Below, in pieces: positions 9,879 through 19,701 of a stretch of 64,000 nucleotides of DNA. Every line of letters begins with the position of its first letter. The stretch's first letter is position 1. Position numbers and translations under genes: made by a program. Origin of the DNA: Chryseobacterium arachidis (lineage in GTDB: Bacteria; Bacteroidota; Bacteroidia; Flavobacteriales; Weeksellaceae); the NCBI RefSeq assembly GCF_900129245.1, contig NZ_FQUT01000002.1, forward strand, positions 186,001 to 250,000, read 5' to 3'. The notes below the pieces were generated by a model. The model saw only the letters and a list, made by a program, of their open reading frames with translations, was not told the DNA's origin and searched no databases.

Positions 9879-11258
9879 TTAATATCCAGTCGTTCTAGAC
9901 AGTTTAGACTGCATTAAGCCATCATAGTGATGGTTCAGCAGATAGGTGTTAATCTGTTGAACGGTATCTAAAATTACTCCCACCATAATCAATAGTGATG
10001 TTCCCCCGAAAAATAGGGCGAACGCATCTGTCTGAACAAAGGTTCCATGCACAATTGCCGGAAGGATTGCAAAGATAGACAAAAATATTGCACCTGGCAA
10101 GGTAATTTTTGATAAAATATCATCTAAGTAATCTGCCGTCTCTTTTCCTGGTCTTACTTTCGGTACTAAACCTCCGTTTCTCTTCAAATCATCAGCCATC
10201 TGGTTCACCGGAATTGTAATTGCAGTATAGAAAAACGAGAAGATAATAATTAATAGCGCGAACAATACATTGTACTGCCAGCTAAAAACATTCTTGAAAC
10301 CTGCAAGAAAAGTGTTAGACTCATCTACTTTTGTTAATAACCCCGGAACGAACATCAATGCTTGAGCAAAGATGATCGGCATTACACCGGCAGCATTTAC
10401 TTTCAATGGAATCCACTGTCTTGCTCCCTGCATAAGATTTCTGTTTACACCTCCTCTTGCCTGAGCTCTGCTTACATACTGAATAGGGATTTTTCTAACA
10501 GCAACGGATAATACCACTGCCAAAAGAACAACCAACATCCAGAAAATTACTTCAATAAGGATCATGATTGATCCCATCCCTCCTTTTCCGTTCTGCACTG
10601 CCATCTCCTGAACGAATGCTTCCGGTAATCTTGAAAGGATCCCCACCATAATTAGGATAGAGATACCGTTCCCGATACCTTTGTCGGTGATTTTTTCACC
10701 CAACCACATTGCGAATACTGAACCAGCTACCAAAATAACAATACTTGGCAACCAGAACATGATAGAATTTGGCTCTACATAATATGCAGATGAGAACTGA
10801 GCATAAGGTAAAAACAATTGAGTAATAGAGGTTAAATAAGAAGGCGCCTGTACAAGACAAACTCCGATCGTTAACCATCTAGTAATCTGATTCAATGTAT
10901 TTCTACCTGACTCTCCATCTTTCTGAAGCTTCTGAAGATAAGGAATAGCCATCCCCATCAACTGAACAATAATAGAAGCAGAAATATAAGGCATGATACC
11001 TAACGCCATTACGGAAGCGTGGCTGAAAGCTCCTCCCGTAAACGACGAAAGCAAGCCAAGGAGACCTGCTCCTTGCTTGTTACCGCCTTGATTTTTATAA
11101 TGCTCTAAGAGATCTCCTACTTCTGCAAGGTTAATCGCAGGTAAAGAGATATAAGATGCGAATCTATACACAAGAATAATACCTAAAGTGAAGAGAATTT
11201 TATCTCTAAGCTCTTTAAGACTCCAAATATTTTTGAGGGTTTGTATAAATTCTTTCAT
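9879..11258 (-). CDS. secY: Preprotein translocase subunit SecY
   Basis: Channel subunit of the SecYEG translocase in the inner membrane (459 aa, ten predicted helices). Visible family motifs include GIMPYISASIIVQL, DKGIGNGISILI and IPVNQMADDLKRNGG...PGKETADYLD. It ends QSKLSRTTGY. In the spc operon between rplO and infA. Confidence 0.98.
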   Translation of the reverse strand: MKEFIQTLKNIWSLKELRDKILFTLGIILVYRFASYISLPAINLAEVGDLLEHYKNQGGNKQGAGLLGLLSSFTGGAFSHASVMALGIMPYISASIIVQLMGMAIPYLQKLQKDGESGRNTLNQITRWLTIGVCLVQAPSYLTSITQLFLPYAQFSSAYYVEPNSIMFWLPSIVILVAGSVFAMWLGEKITDKGIGNGISILIMVGILSRLPEAFVQEMAVQNGKGGMGSIMILIEVIFWMLVVLLAVVLSVAVRKIPIQYVSRAQARGGVNRNLMQGARQWIPLKVNAAGVMPIIFAQALMFVPGLLTKVDESNTFLAGFKNVFSWQYNVLFALLIIIFSFFYTAITIPVNQMADDLKRNGGLVPKVRPGKETADYLDDILSKITLPGAIFLSIFAILPAIVHGTFVQTDAFALFFGGTSLLIMVGVILDTVQQINTYLLNHHYDGLMQSKLSRTTGY

Positions 11259-11267
11259 TAGTAATTG

Positions 11268-11717
11268 TTATAAGGTAATTGCTTTTCCACCTGCTTTAGC
11301 AATAAGCTCTTCAGCAGATTTAGTGAATTTGTCAGCTGAGATAGAAACCGCAGATTTCAACTCTCCTCTACCCATAACTTTCACTAATTCGTTTTTAGTA
11401 ATTAGACCGTTCTCAATCATTACTTCTCTTGTAATATCTCCAGTGATAGATTTATTTTCAATTAAAGTCTGGATTGTATCAAGGTTAACTCCTCTAAACT
11501 CTTTTCTGTTTACGTTTTTGAATCCGAATTTCGGTAATCTTCTTTGTAAAGGCATCTGACCTCCTTCAAAACCGATTTTCTGAGAATAACCAGCTCTTGC
11601 TTTCTGTCCTTTGTGACCTTTAGTAGCAGTACCTCCTTTTCCGCTACCTTGTCCTCTACCAATTCTTTTTGAATTGAAAGTAGATCCTGCAGCTGGCTTT
11701 ATGTTGTTTAAATTCAT
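11268..11717 (-). CDS. rplO: 50S ribosomal protein L15
   Basis: Late-assembly large-subunit protein (149 aa). Head MNLNNIKPAAGSTFNSKRIG, the Gly-rich GRGQGSGKGGTATKGHKGQKAR and GFEGGQMPLQRRLPKFGF are diagnostic. 23 bases after rpmD, 9 bases before secY. Confidence 0.98.
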   Translation of the reverse strand: MNLNNIKPAAGSTFNSKRIGRGQGSGKGGTATKGHKGQKARAGYSQKIGFEGGQMPLQRRLPKFGFKNVNRKEFRGVNLDTIQTLIENKSITGDITREVMIENGLITKNELVKVMGRGELKSAVSISADKFTKSAEELIAKAGGKAITL

Positions 11718-11736
11718 TTTAAAATTATTTTAAAAA

Positions 11737-11913
11737 TTATTTTTGAACTTCAAGTAAGTGACTAACTGCAGCTATCATTCCTAAGATAGAAGGAGTAGCT
11801 TCGTGTTCTACAACTTGGTGAAGTTTCTTTAATCCTAATGCTTCAAGCGTTCTCTTTTGGGTTTTTGTTCTTCCAATAGCGCTTCTTACTTGCTTTACTT
11901 TGATTGTTGCCAT
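11737..11913 (-). CDS. rpmD: 50S ribosomal protein L30
   Basis: A 58-aa protein read on the minus strand from the ATG at 11913. It begins MATIKVKQVRSAIGRTKTQK and continues TLEALGLKKLHQVVEHE, the L30 core. The length (58) is standard. It lies between rpsE and rplO in spc-operon order. Confidence 0.95.
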   Translation of the reverse strand: MATIKVKQVRSAIGRTKTQKRTLEALGLKKLHQVVEHEATPSILGMIAAVSHLLEVQK

Positions 11914-11923
11914 TGTTTATATA

Positions 11924-12445
11924 TTAACCGTTAAACACTTTACTTAGTGAAACTCCTCTCATTCTAGCAATTTCTTCAGGTCTTCTGATATCCAATAACG
12001 CTTTGAAAGTAGCTTTCACCACGTTGTGAGGGTTAGAAGATCCTTTAGATTTTGAAAGGATATCGTGAATACCAGCAGACTCCAATACCGCTCTTACCGC
12101 ACCACCGGCGATAAGCCCTGTACCGTGAGAAGCAGGTCTTAAGAAGATATCTGCACCACCGTATCTAGCAGTAGTCTGGTGAGGAATAGTGTGGTTCATT
12201 ACAGGAACTTTCACAAGGTTTTTCTTAGCGTCTTCTACCGCTTTAGCAATTGCAGAAGCAACCTCTTTAGATTTTCCTAATCCGTAACCGATAACACCAT
12301 CTTCGTTACCTACTACAACGATAGCAGAGAATCCGAAGGCTCTACCTCCTTTAGTTACTTTTGTTACTCTGTTAACAGCTACGAGACGATCTTTAAGTTC
12401 TAATCCTCCCGGTTTTACTCTTTCTATATTATCTAGTCCTAACAT
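11924..12445 (-). CDS. rpsE: 30S ribosomal protein S5
   Basis: Small-subunit protein at the mRNA entry channel and fidelity centre (173 aa). Motifs are [34 protein letters not shown] and the C-terminal [16 protein letters not shown]. Tightly packed between rplR and rpmD. Confidence 0.98.
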   Translation of the reverse strand: MLGLDNIERVKPGGLELKDRLVAVNRVTKVTKGGRAFGFSAIVVVGNEDGVIGYGLGKSKEVASAIAKAVEDAKKNLVKVPVMNHTIPHQTTARYGGADIFLRPASHGTGLIAGGAVRAVLESAGIHDILSKSKGSSNPHNVVKATFKALLDIRRPEEIARMRGVSLSKVFNG

Positions 12446-12465
12446 ATTTTCCGAAATTTTAATGA

Positions 12466-12819
12466 TTAGAATTTAAGTCCTCCTTCTCTCGCACCGTCAG
12501 CTAGAGCTTTTACTCTTCCGTGATATACGAATCCGTTTCTATCAAATACAATATTTTCGATTCCTGCAGCGATAGCTTTAGCAGCGATAGCTTTACCAAC
12601 AGCAGCAGAAACTTCTGATTTTGTTCCGTTAGCATCTACACCTTTCTCTCTAGAAGAAGCTGATGCTAAAGTTTTTCCACTATTATCATCGATTAACTGA
12701 GCGTAAATTTCCTTATTACTTTTGTATACAGATAATCTTGGCAATTCAGAAGATCCAGAGATTTTTCCTCTTACTCTTCTTTTGATTCTTATTCTTTTTT
12801 CTAATTTACTTAATGCCAT
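12466..12819 (-). CDS. rplR: 50S ribosomal protein L18
   Basis: 5S rRNA-binding protein of the central protuberance (117 aa). Basic head [36 protein letters not shown] and the end [20 protein letters not shown] match the family. In the spc operon between rplF and rpsE. Confidence 0.98.
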   Translation of the reverse strand: MALSKLEKRIRIKRRVRGKISGSSELPRLSVYKSNKEIYAQLIDDNSGKTLASASSREKGVDANGTKSEVSAAVGKAIAAKAIAAGIENIVFDRNGFVYHGRVKALADGAREGGLKF

Positions 12820-12834
12820 AATACTTATAATTTA

Positions 12835-13380
12835 TTAAGCAGATTTACCAGCTTTACGTCTAACAATTTCTCCTACGAATCTTACACCTTTTCCTTTGTA
12901 TGGTTCAGGCTTTCTGAAAGAACGGATCTTTGCAGCTACCATTCCTAGAAGTTGGTTGTCGTGAGACGTTAAAGTAATAATTGGGTTTTTACCTTTTTCA
13001 GTCAATGTATCAACTTTCACTTCGTTTGGAAGTTCTAGTACGATACCGTGAGAGAATCCTAAAGCCAACTCAAGTTTTTGACCTGCGTGTGAAGCTCTGT
13101 ATCCTACCCCTACTAATTCTAGTTTCTTTTCGAAACCTTGAGAAACACCAACAATCATGTTGTTGATTAACGCTCTGTATAAACCGTGAAGCGCTTTGTG
13201 TTGTTTAGCATCAGATGGTCTGTTAACGTTAAGTTCGCCATCTTTCTGTTCTATAGTAATTCCTGCTGTAAGCTCCTGAGAAAGTTCTCCTTTAGGACCT
13301 TTTACAGTTACCACACCATTGTTTTCAGTGATTGTAACTCCTGCTGGAATTGTTATAATTGCTTTACCAATTCTTGACAT
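12835..13380 (-). CDS. rplF: 50S ribosomal protein L6
   Basis: Large-subunit protein near the factor-binding site (181 aa), two-domain fold. Starts MSRIGKAIITIPAGVTI; the end contains KIRSFRKPEPYKGKGVRF and VRRKAGKSA, the family signature. Between rpsH and rplR. Confidence 0.98.
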   Translation of the reverse strand: MSRIGKAIITIPAGVTITENNGVVTVKGPKGELSQELTAGITIEQKDGELNVNRPSDAKQHKALHGLYRALINNMIVGVSQGFEKKLELVGVGYRASHAGQKLELALGFSHGIVLELPNEVKVDTLTEKGKNPIITLTSHDNQLLGMVAAKIRSFRKPEPYKGKGVRFVGEIVRRKAGKSA

Positions 13381-13397
13381 TTTCCTTTGATTAAAAA

Positions 13398-13796
13398 TTA
13401 ATAAACATAGCAGATTACTTCACCACCTACTTTTTCTTCTCTAGCTTTCTTGTCAGTCATTACTCCTTTAGAAGTAGAGATGATAGAAATACCCAAACCG
13501 TTTAGTACTCTTGGAAGCTCAGCTGAACCTTTGTACTGTCTCAAACCTGGTCTAGAAGCTCTTTGGATAGATTTAATAGCCGGTTTGTTAGTTTGCTTAT
13601 CGTACTTCAAAGCGATTTTGATTGTTCCTTGAACAGCGCTATCTTCAAACTTGTAGTTTAAGATATACCCTTGATCAAATAAGATCTTAGTAATCTCCTT
13701 TTTGATTTTCGATGCAGGAATTTCCACCACTTTGTGGCCTGCGCTTTGTGCGTTCCTTACTCTAGTTAGGAAATCTGAAATTGGATCTGTTACCAT
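13398..13796 (-). CDS. rpsH: 30S ribosomal protein S8
   Basis: Primary 16S rRNA-binding protein; in E. coli it also represses the spc mRNA. 132 aa, starting MVTDPISDFLTRVRNAQSAG and ending with LGISIISTSKGVMTDKKAR and GGEVICYVY. A 147-base gap holding a strong hairpin separates it from rpsN upstream, an unusual break in this tight operon. Confidence 0.98.
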   Translation of the reverse strand: MVTDPISDFLTRVRNAQSAGHKVVEIPASKIKKEITKILFDQGYILNYKFEDSAVQGTIKIALKYDKQTNKPAIKSIQRASRPGLRQYKGSAELPRVLNGLGISIISTSKGVMTDKKAREEKVGGEVICYVY

Positions 13797-13854
13797 TTTT
13801 CTTTTATAAATTATTGGTTAAAGAACAATCAGTATTGTAAAGACTTGAAGAATA

Positions 13855-13890
13855 AAATATCAGACTTCAGAAAACTTCGGTCTGATATTT
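13855..13890 (-). terminator. 11-bp hairpin with T-run between rpsN and rpsH
   Basis: The arms AAATATCAGAC (13855-13865) and GTCTGATATTT (13880-13890) are perfect complements with a 14-base loop. On the minus strand the stem is followed by TATTC. It may act as an internal attenuator, processing site or 3'-end signal between rpsN and rpsH. The function is inferred. Confidence 0.5.
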
Positions 13891-13943
13891 TTATCTTTAG
13901 TATCTGAACAACTTAATTGTCCCGATTTTTTAATTAGTAATTA

Positions 13944-14213
13944 TTACCAACTAGCTTTTTTAACTCCCGGGATAAGACCGTTGTTTGCCATTTCTCTGAA
14001 AGTTACTCTGGAAATACCGAACGTTCTCATGTATCCTCTTGGTCTACCTGTTAGTTTACATCTGTTGTGTAATCTTACAGGAGAAGCATTTTTAGGCAAT
14101 TTTTGAAGTCCTTCGTAATCACCAGCTTCTTTAAGAGCCTGTCTTTTAGCAGCGTATTTAGCAACTAGTGCTTCTCTTTTGCGCTCACGCGCTTTCATTG
14201 ATTCTTTAGCCAT
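13944..14213 (-). CDS. rpsN: 30S ribosomal protein S14 (zinc-free form)
   Basis: Small-subunit head protein, 89 aa: the long, zinc-independent form without the CxxC pairs of the ~61-aa type. Motifs are [20 protein letters not shown] and [18 protein letters not shown]. The ATG is 3 bases after the rplE stop. Confidence 0.98.
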   Translation of the reverse strand: MAKESMKARERKREALVAKYAAKRQALKEAGDYEGLQKLPKNASPVRLHNRCKLTGRPRGYMRTFGISRVTFREMANNGLIPGVKKASW

Positions 14214-14216
14214 TTC

Positions 14217-14768
14217 TTAGTTCTTTTTAAATGGTAAACCGAAGTGAGTTAATAATGCTTTAGCTTCTTTATCTGTTTTCGCAGTAGTAACGAAAGTGAT
14301 GTCCATCCCCTGGATTTTTTTCACTTTGTCGATTACGATCTCAGGGAAGATGATTTGTTCAGTGATACCTAAGTTATAGTTACCTCTACCATCAAATCCG
14401 TCAGCTTTAATACCAGAGAAATCTCTGATTCTTGGCAATGCAGAAGAAGTTAATCTGTCTAAGAACTCATACATTTTATCAGCTCTAAGAGTAACTTTAG
14501 CACCTACAGGCATACCTTTTCTCAATTTGAAAGCAGCTTCGTCTTTCTTAGAGATCGTACCAACAGCCTTTTGACCAGTGATATTTGTAAGTTCTTCTAC
14601 AGCATAATCGATGATTTTTTTATCAGCAGTAGCGTCTCCTAAACCTTGAGATAAAATGATTTTCTCAAGTTTTGGTACCTGCATTACTGATTTGTATCCG
14701 AATTCTTCCATCATTGCTGGAACAATCGTTTCTTTATATGCTTTTTTGGGTCTTGCTATATATTCCAT
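14217..14768 (-). CDS. rplE: 50S ribosomal protein L5
   Basis: 5S rRNA-binding protein contacting the P-site tRNA (183 aa). Motifs [33 protein letters not shown] and [19 protein letters not shown] are diagnostic. Standard place between rplX and rpsN. Confidence 0.98.
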   Translation of the reverse strand: MEYIARPKKAYKETIVPAMMEEFGYKSVMQVPKLEKIILSQGLGDATADKKIIDYAVEELTNITGQKAVGTISKKDEAAFKLRKGMPVGAKVTLRADKMYEFLDRLTSSALPRIRDFSGIKADGFDGRGNYNLGITEQIIFPEIVIDKVKKIQGMDITFVTTAKTDKEAKALLTHFGLPFKKN

Positions 14769-14781
14769 GTGTTATTTAAAA

Positions 14782-15108
14782 TTATAAAGTTTCACCCGTT
14801 TTTTTGTTGATTCTTACTTTCTTATCTCCTTCGATTTTGTAACCTACTTTGATAGCTTTTCCGTCTTTACCAACTAAAGCTACGTTTGAGATATGAATAG
14901 AAGCTTCCTTCTCAGTGATTCCTCCTTGAGGGTTAGAAGCTGAAGGCTTAACGTGTTTTTTAACGATGTTAAGTCCTGCAACGATAACTCTAGGGTCTCT
15001 TCCTTCTTTTTTGATCACTTCAATAACTTCACCAGTACTACCTTTAAGACCTTTCTTACCTGTAGTTACGATTACGTTATCTCCTCTTTTTATTTTTAAC
15101 TTTGACAT
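14782..15108 (-). CDS. rplX: 50S ribosomal protein L24
   Basis: Early-assembly large-subunit protein with an N-terminal KOW motif (IKRGDNVIVTTGKKGLKGST). 108 aa, with GLNIVKKHVKPS and the C-terminal KKVRINKKTGETL. Between rplN and rplE. Confidence 0.98.
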   Translation of the reverse strand: MSKLKIKRGDNVIVTTGKKGLKGSTGEVIEVIKKEGRDPRVIVAGLNIVKKHVKPSASNPQGGITEKEASIHISNVALVGKDGKAIKVGYKIEGDKKVRINKKTGETL

Positions 15109-15128
15109 TTTTTTTAAAATTTTAAATA

Positions 15129-15497
15129 TTAAAGTACTTCAGGAGCTAATGAAATGATTTTCATATATTCTTTGTCTCTCAACTCACGAGCAACTGGTCC
15201 GAAAACACGTGTTCCTCTCATTTCTCCCGCTGCGTTTAGTAATACACAAGCATTGTCTTCGAATTTGATGTATGAACCATCTTTTCTTCTCACTGCTTTT
15301 TTAGTTCTTACTACTACAGCTTTAGATACCTGACCTTTTTTAGCGTTTCCTGATGGTGTAGAATCTTTGATCGTAACAACGATTTTATCACCAACTGAAG
15401 CATATCTTCTTCTGGTTCCTCCCAGAACTCTAATAACTAGTACTTCTTTCGCACCTGTGTTATCAGCAACTTTTAATCTTGATTCTGTTTGTAACAT
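15129..15497 (-). CDS. rplN: 50S ribosomal protein L14
   Basis: Intersubunit-bridge protein (122 aa). Starts [20 protein letters not shown]; the end [20 protein letters not shown] and SLAPEVL is typical. The ATG is 3 bases after the rpsQ stop. Confidence 0.98.
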   Translation of the reverse strand: MLQTESRLKVADNTGAKEVLVIRVLGGTRRRYASVGDKIVVTIKDSTPSGNAKKGQVSKAVVVRTKKAVRRKDGSYIKFEDNACVLLNAAGEMRGTRVFGPVARELRDKEYMKIISLAPEVL

Positions 15498-15499
15498 TA

Positions 15500-15754
15500 T
15501 TACTTAGCTTTTTCAATGATTCTTACTAATCTCCATCTCTTGCTCTTGCTCAAAGGTCTAGTTTCAGAAATTAAAACTGTATCTCCTTCGTTGCACTCGT
15601 TGTTCTCGTCATGTGCAGTATATTTTTTCGTTTTCAAAACGAATTTACCGTACATCGGGTGCTTTACTCTTGTAGTTTCGCTAACAACAATAGTTTTTTC
15701 CATTTTATTACTGGAAACCACTCCGATTCTTTCTTTTCTTAAATTTCTATCCAT
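15500..15754 (-). CDS. rpsQ: 30S ribosomal protein S17
   Basis: Primary 16S rRNA binder (84 aa) with the OB-fold core [38 protein letters not shown] and the signature [20 protein letters not shown]. Between rpmC and rplN. Confidence 0.98.
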   Translation of the reverse strand: MDRNLRKERIGVVSSNKMEKTIVVSETTRVKHPMYGKFVLKTKKYTAHDENNECNEGDTVLISETRPLSKSKRWRLVRIIEKAK

Positions 15755-15766
15755 TGTAAAATGAAA

Positions 15767-15952
15767 TTATTGTTTGTTAGTTAACTCAGTATTTAGTCTA
15801 GCGATTGTTTTTCTCAAATCTCTGATTTGGATCGGGTTTTCAATTGGGCTGATTGCATGAGCCAATTTCAATTTAGAATATTGAGCTTTTGCTTCAGTTA
15901 ATTGAGCTTGAATATCACCCGCGCTTAAATTTTTAATATCAGCTTTTTTCAT
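15767..15952 (-). CDS. rpmC: 50S ribosomal protein L29
   Basis: Two-helix protein at the tunnel exit, a docking site for SRP and trigger factor. The ATG at 15952 gives 61 aa beginning MKKADIKNLSAGDIQAQL. The frame extends 9 bases further to a TTG, but the ATG matches the family length. The conserved region QIRDLRKTIARLNTEL is present. It starts 12 bases after the rplP stop. Confidence 0.96.
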   Translation of the reverse strand: MKKADIKNLSAGDIQAQLTEAKAQYSKLKLAHAISPIENPIQIRDLRKTIARLNTELTNKQ

Positions 15953-15964
15953 TGTATTCAAAGA

Positions 15965-16390
15965 TTAAAGAGGTTTAACAAAATCGTTAGCAACGATGAA
16001 TTTAGTAACTACTGGTAATTTTTGTGCAGCAAGTCTTAAAGCTTCCTTAGCGATATCGTAAGGTACCCCCCCGATTTCGAACATAATTTTACCTGGTTTT
16101 ACTACAGCTACCCAATATTCCACAGCACCTTTACCTTTACCCATACGTACTTCCGCTGGTTTTTTAGTAATTGGCTTATCCGGGAAAATTTTGATCCATA
16201 GTTGACCCTCTCTCTTCATATATCTTGTCGCAGCGATACGAGCAGCTTCAATTTGTCTTGCAGTGATCCAAGCACCTTCTGTAGCCTTGATTCCGAAAGT
16301 TCCATAAGCAAGTTGACTACCTCTTTGGGCACTCCCCTTCATTTTCATCTTATGAACTCTACGGAACTTGGTTCTTTTTGGTTGTAACAT
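15965..16390 (-). CDS. rplP: 50S ribosomal protein L16
   Basis: Large-subunit protein at the A-site tRNA elbow (141 aa). Starts [19 protein letters not shown]; contains [19 protein letters not shown] and [16 protein letters not shown] 97-base AT-rich gap with short tandem repeats separates it from rpsC. Confidence 0.98.
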   Translation of the reverse strand: MLQPKRTKFRRVHKMKMKGSAQRGSQLAYGTFGIKATEGAWITARQIEAARIAATRYMKREGQLWIKIFPDKPITKKPAEVRMGKGKGAVEYWVAVVKPGKIMFEIGGVPYDIAKEALRLAAQKLPVVTKFIVANDFVKPL

Positions 16391-16404
16391 AATTTCTAAA
16401 TTTT

Positions 16405-16432
16405 AGATTTTAGATTTTAGATTTTAGATTTT
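16405..16432. repeat. Four tandem copies of a 7-base repeat (AGATTTT)
   Basis: AGATTTT occurs four times in direct succession in the 97-base spacer between rpsC and rplP. An inverse copy (TCTAAAATTT) about 50 bases away could pair with it. The spacer is otherwise A/T only and holds no gene. Confidence 0.7.
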
Positions 16433-16487
16433 TTTTATTTTAAAAAAGTAACGGTAATTTAAAATTCAAAATTTCTATCTAAAATTT

Positions 16488-17243
16488 TTAATTATTATTG
16501 TTATTATTGTTATTGTTCTTTCTAGGTCTTCTGTTGTCTCTGTCTCCTCCTCTGTTATCTCTTCTGTCTGACTGACCTCCTTTTTTCTGCTGTCCCACTA
16601 ATGGAGAAAGTTCTCTTTTACCGTAAACTTCACCTTTCATGATCCAAACTTTTACACCTAGCTTTCCGTACTGAGTAAGTGCTTCACCGATGTGGTAATC
16701 GATATCTGCTCTGAAAGTAGACAATGGAATTCTTCCTTCTTTGAAAGATTCTGATCTTGCCATTTCAGCTCCGTTCAATCTACCAGAGATTTGAACTTTG
16801 ATACCTTCTGCACCCATTCTCATTGTACCTGCCATAGCCATTTTAACAGCTCTTCTGTAAGAGATTCTGTTTTCAATTTGCTTAGCAATGCTGTCTGCAA
16901 CTAATACTGCATCTAGCTCAGGTCTTTTGATTTCGAAGATGTTGATCTGAATATCCTTTTTAGTCAATTTTTTCAACTCTTCTTTCAGTTTATCAACTTC
17001 CTGACCTCCTTTACCGATGATAAGTCCCGGTCTAGCAGTAGTAATTGTAACTGTTACTAATTTTAATGTTCTTTCAATATAAATTCTTGAAATCCCACCT
17101 TTAGATAATCTAGCTTCAAGGTATCTTCTGATTTTGTAGTCTTCAGCGATTCTGTCTCCATAATCGTTTCCACCAAACCAGTTAGAATCCCATCCTCTGA
17201 TGATACCTAATCTGTTACCAATTGGATTTGTCTTCTGTCCCAT
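16488..17243 (-). CDS. rpsC: 30S ribosomal protein S3
   Basis: mRNA-entry protein with helicase-like activity (251 aa). The KH domain contains [20 protein letters not shown], the C-terminal domain [20 protein letters not shown] and [22 protein letters not shown]. The last ~35 residues are a low-complexity tail ([19 protein letters not shown]) ending in nine Asn encoded by repeated AAT/AAC triplets, longer than in E. coli S3 (233 aa). Confidence 0.98.
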   Translation of the reverse strand: MGQKTNPIGNRLGIIRGWDSNWFGGNDYGDRIAEDYKIRRYLEARLSKGGISRIYIERTLKLVTVTITTARPGLIIGKGGQEVDKLKEELKKLTKKDIQINIFEIKRPELDAVLVADSIAKQIENRISYRRAVKMAMAGTMRMGAEGIKVQISGRLNGAEMARSESFKEGRIPLSTFRADIDYHIGEALTQYGKLGVKVWIMKGEVYGKRELSPLVGQQKKGGQSDRRDNRGGDRDNRRPRKNNNNNNNNN

Positions 17244-17251
17244 ACCTTGAT

Positions 17252-17650
17252 TTAGTTTTCTTTATTACCTAAGATTAATGTAACGTGGTTAGATCTTTTT
17301 CTGATTCTGTACCCTCTACCTTGCGGAGCTGGTCTTAGTCTCTTCAATTGTCTTGCGCTATCCACGAAGATTTCTTTAACGATAAGGTTTGCTTCTTCGA
17401 TATCCGCACCTTCGTTTTTCACCTGCCAGTTTGCCATAGCAGAAAGAAGTAATTTCTCTAACTTGTTAGATGCTTCTTTTTTAGAATATTTTAGGATATA
17501 AAGAGCTTTATCTACCTGCTCTCCTCTAATGATATCAGCAACTAATCTCATTTTTCTCGGAGATGATGGGCAGTTATTTAATGAAGCTTTTACAACGTCT
17601 TTGTTAGCTTCTTTTCTTGCGATTGAACTATCTTGTTTTCTAGATCCCAT
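17252..17650 (-). CDS. rplV: 50S ribosomal protein L22
   Basis: Lines the exit tunnel with its beta hairpin (132 aa). Contains [20 protein letters not shown] and, at the tip region, [21 protein letters not shown]. Between rpsS and rpsC. Confidence 0.98.
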   Translation of the reverse strand: MGSRKQDSSIARKEANKDVVKASLNNCPSSPRKMRLVADIIRGEQVDKALYILKYSKKEASNKLEKLLLSAMANWQVKNEGADIEEANLIVKEIFVDSARQLKRLRPAPQGRGYRIRKRSNHVTLILGNKEN

Positions 17651-17652
17651 GA

Positions 17653-17931
17653 TTATCTGCTTCCTTTGTTTTTGTTACCACCATGACCTCTGAAAGATCT
17701 TGTTGGAGAAAATTCGCCTAACTTGTGACCCACCATGTTTTCTGTAACATATACAGGGATAAAAGATTTCCCGTTGTGTACAGCAATAGTTTGTCCTACG
17801 AAGTCCGGAGAGATCATAGATGCTCTAGACCAAGTTTTGATAACTGTCTTCTTACCAGACTCTATATTTGCCTGAACCTTCTTATCTAAAGTATGATGAA
17901 TGAACGGTCCTTTTTTAAGTGATCTTGCCAT
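17653..17931 (-). CDS. rpsS: 30S ribosomal protein S19
   Basis: Small-subunit head protein (92 aa): [39 protein letters not shown] and [17 protein letters not shown] are family signatures. The ATG is 3 bases after the rplB stop. Confidence 0.98.
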   Translation of the reverse strand: MARSLKKGPFIHHTLDKKVQANIESGKKTVIKTWSRASMISPDFVGQTIAVHNGKSFIPVYVTENMVGHKLGEFSPTRSFRGHGGNKNKGSR

Positions 17932-17933
17932 AA

Positions 17934-18755
17934 TTATTTTCTTTTAGATACGATGTAACGGTTAGACACTTTGTTTTTCTTTCTAGTTTTGTAACCTTTA
18001 GATGGTTTACCGTTTCTAGATCTTGGGTGACCTCCAGAAGAACGTCCTTCACCACCACCCATTGGGTGATCTACAGGGTTCATTACTACCGCTCTTGTTC
18101 TTGGTCTTCTACCTAACCATCTGCTTCTACCAGCTTTACCTGATACAGTTAATTGGTGATCAGAGTTAGAAACTGAACCAATCATTGCCATACATTCAGT
18201 AAGAATCATTCTAGATTCTCCTGAAGGCAATTTAATGATTGCATATTTTCCGTCTCTTGAAGTTAATTGAGCTGAAGAACCAGCACTTCTTGCTAAAATT
18301 GCACCTTGACCAGGCTTCATTTCAACACAAGAAATTACAGTACCCAATGGAATGTTTTTCAATTTCATTGCGTTTCCTACGTTTGGCTCTACGCTTTCAC
18401 CTGATACTACTTTTTGGTCTACTTTAATACCGTTTGGAGCGATGATATATCTCTTCTCTCCGTCTGCGTACTCTAATAAAGCGATAAATGCAGTTCTGTT
18501 TGGATCGTATTCTACAGATTTTACAGTTGCTTCAACGTTTGCTTTGTTTCTTTTGAAGTCAATAATTCTGTATTTCTTTTTGTGTCCACCTCCGGTGTAA
18601 CGCATGGTCATTTTACCTGTTTGGTTACGTCCACCTGACTTTTTAATACCAACTGTTAGAGATTTCTCTGGTTTGTTGGTAGTAATTTCCTCAAAATTGT
18701 TTACAATTCTGAATCTCTGTCCCGGGGTGATAGGTTTTAATTTTCTAACAGACAT
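17934..18755 (-). CDS. rplB: 50S ribosomal protein L2
   Basis: Large-subunit core protein near the peptidyl-transferase centre (273 aa). Includes [20 protein letters not shown], the KOW-type region [18 protein letters not shown] and the conserved [17 protein letters not shown] loop carrying the functional His. In the S10 operon between rplW and rpsS. Confidence 0.98.
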   Translation of the reverse strand: MSVRKLKPITPGQRFRIVNNFEEITTNKPEKSLTVGIKKSGGRNQTGKMTMRYTGGGHKKKYRIIDFKRNKANVEATVKSVEYDPNRTAFIALLEYADGEKRYIIAPNGIKVDQKVVSGESVEPNVGNAMKLKNIPLGTVISCVEMKPGQGAILARSAGSSAQLTSRDGKYAIIKLPSGESRMILTECMAMIGSVSNSDHQLTVSGKAGRSRWLGRRPRTRAVVMNPVDHPMGGGEGRSSGGHPRSRNGKPSKGYKTRKKNKVSNRYIVSKRK

Positions 18756-18777
18756 TACTATTATTTATAATTAATAA

Positions 18778-19068
18778 TTAATTTACAGCAAAAATATCGA
18801 TAACCTCACCTTCAGCAAGTTTGATTACCGCTTTTTTCAATTTGTTTGTCTTTCCTACTTGAAGACCTTTTTTAGTGTATTTCGAAGAAACCTTCGGAGC
18901 ATAAATCATTGTGTTAACGTCTGCTACTTTTACACCGTAAGCTGCTTCAACAGCCTTTTTGATCTGGATTTTATTCGCCTTAGTATCTACTAAGAAAGAA
19001 TAAGAACCTCTTAAATCTGTAAGGTAATTAGCCTTTTCTGAAATAACTGGTTTAATAATAATAGACAT
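18778..19068 (-). CDS. rplW: 50S ribosomal protein L23
   Basis: Exit-tunnel protein and SRP/trigger-factor dock (96 aa). Starts MSIIIKPVISEKANYLTDLR; contains ANKIQIKKAVEAAYGVKV. The ATG is 3 bases after the rplD stop. Confidence 0.98.
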   Translation of the reverse strand: MSIIIKPVISEKANYLTDLRGSYSFLVDTKANKIQIKKAVEAAYGVKVADVNTMIYAPKVSSKYTKKGLQVGKTNKLKKAVIKLAEGEVIDIFAVN

Positions 19069-19071
19069 GAC

Positions 19072-19701
19072 TTATTTCTTTAAATTTTCTTGGAATTTCT
19101 CGATAGCACCTTCTAAGAATACGATCTCACCTGCATGGATTAGGTCATAAGAACTAATTTCGTTGTAAGTAAGAACTTTAGTCTTAGGTAGGTTTCTTGA
19201 AGATAAATAAACATTTTTGTTTGCTTCATCTAAGATGTAAAGAGATTTTTTACCTTCGAATCCTAAAGCGTTATTGATGTTGATAAACTCTTTAGTTTTA
19301 GGAGTTTCGAAATTGAAAGCCTCTAATACTTTAATACTGTTATCTCTCAATTTTTGAGATAGAACAGATTTTTTAGCTAATCTCTTAAGCGCTTTGTTCA
19401 ATTTGAATCTGTAGTCTCTTGGTTTTGGCCCGAATACTCTACCTCCACCTCTGAAAGTTGGAGATTTAATATCACCATATCTAGCAGAACCAGATCCTTT
19501 TTGCTTCTTAAGTTTTTTAGTAGAAGCAGTGATTTCGCTTCTTTCTTTTGCTTTATGAGTCCCTTGTCTTTGTGCAGCAAGGTACTGTTTAACTTCTAAG
19601 TAAACCGCGTGCTGATTTGGCTCAATTCCGAATACTGTTTCGTCTAGAGTTACTTTTCTTCCGGTCTCTTTTCCTGATGTATTTAATACTACTAGTTCCA
19701 T
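19072..19701 (-). CDS. rplD: 50S ribosomal protein L4
   Basis: Tunnel-constriction protein (209 aa); in E. coli it also regulates the S10 operon, which is not shown here. The loop [20 protein letters not shown] and the region [18 protein letters not shown] are visible. Its start overlaps the rplC end by 10 bases, indicating coupling. Confidence 0.98.
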   Translation of the reverse strand: MELVVLNTSGKETGRKVTLDETVFGIEPNQHAVYLEVKQYLAAQRQGTHKAKERSEITASTKKLKKQKGSGSARYGDIKSPTFRGGGRVFGPKPRDYRFKLNKALKRLAKKSVLSQKLRDNSIKVLEAFNFETPKTKEFININNALGFEGKKSLYILDEANKNVYLSSRNLPKTKVLTYNEISSYDLIHAGEIVFLEGAIEKFQENLKK

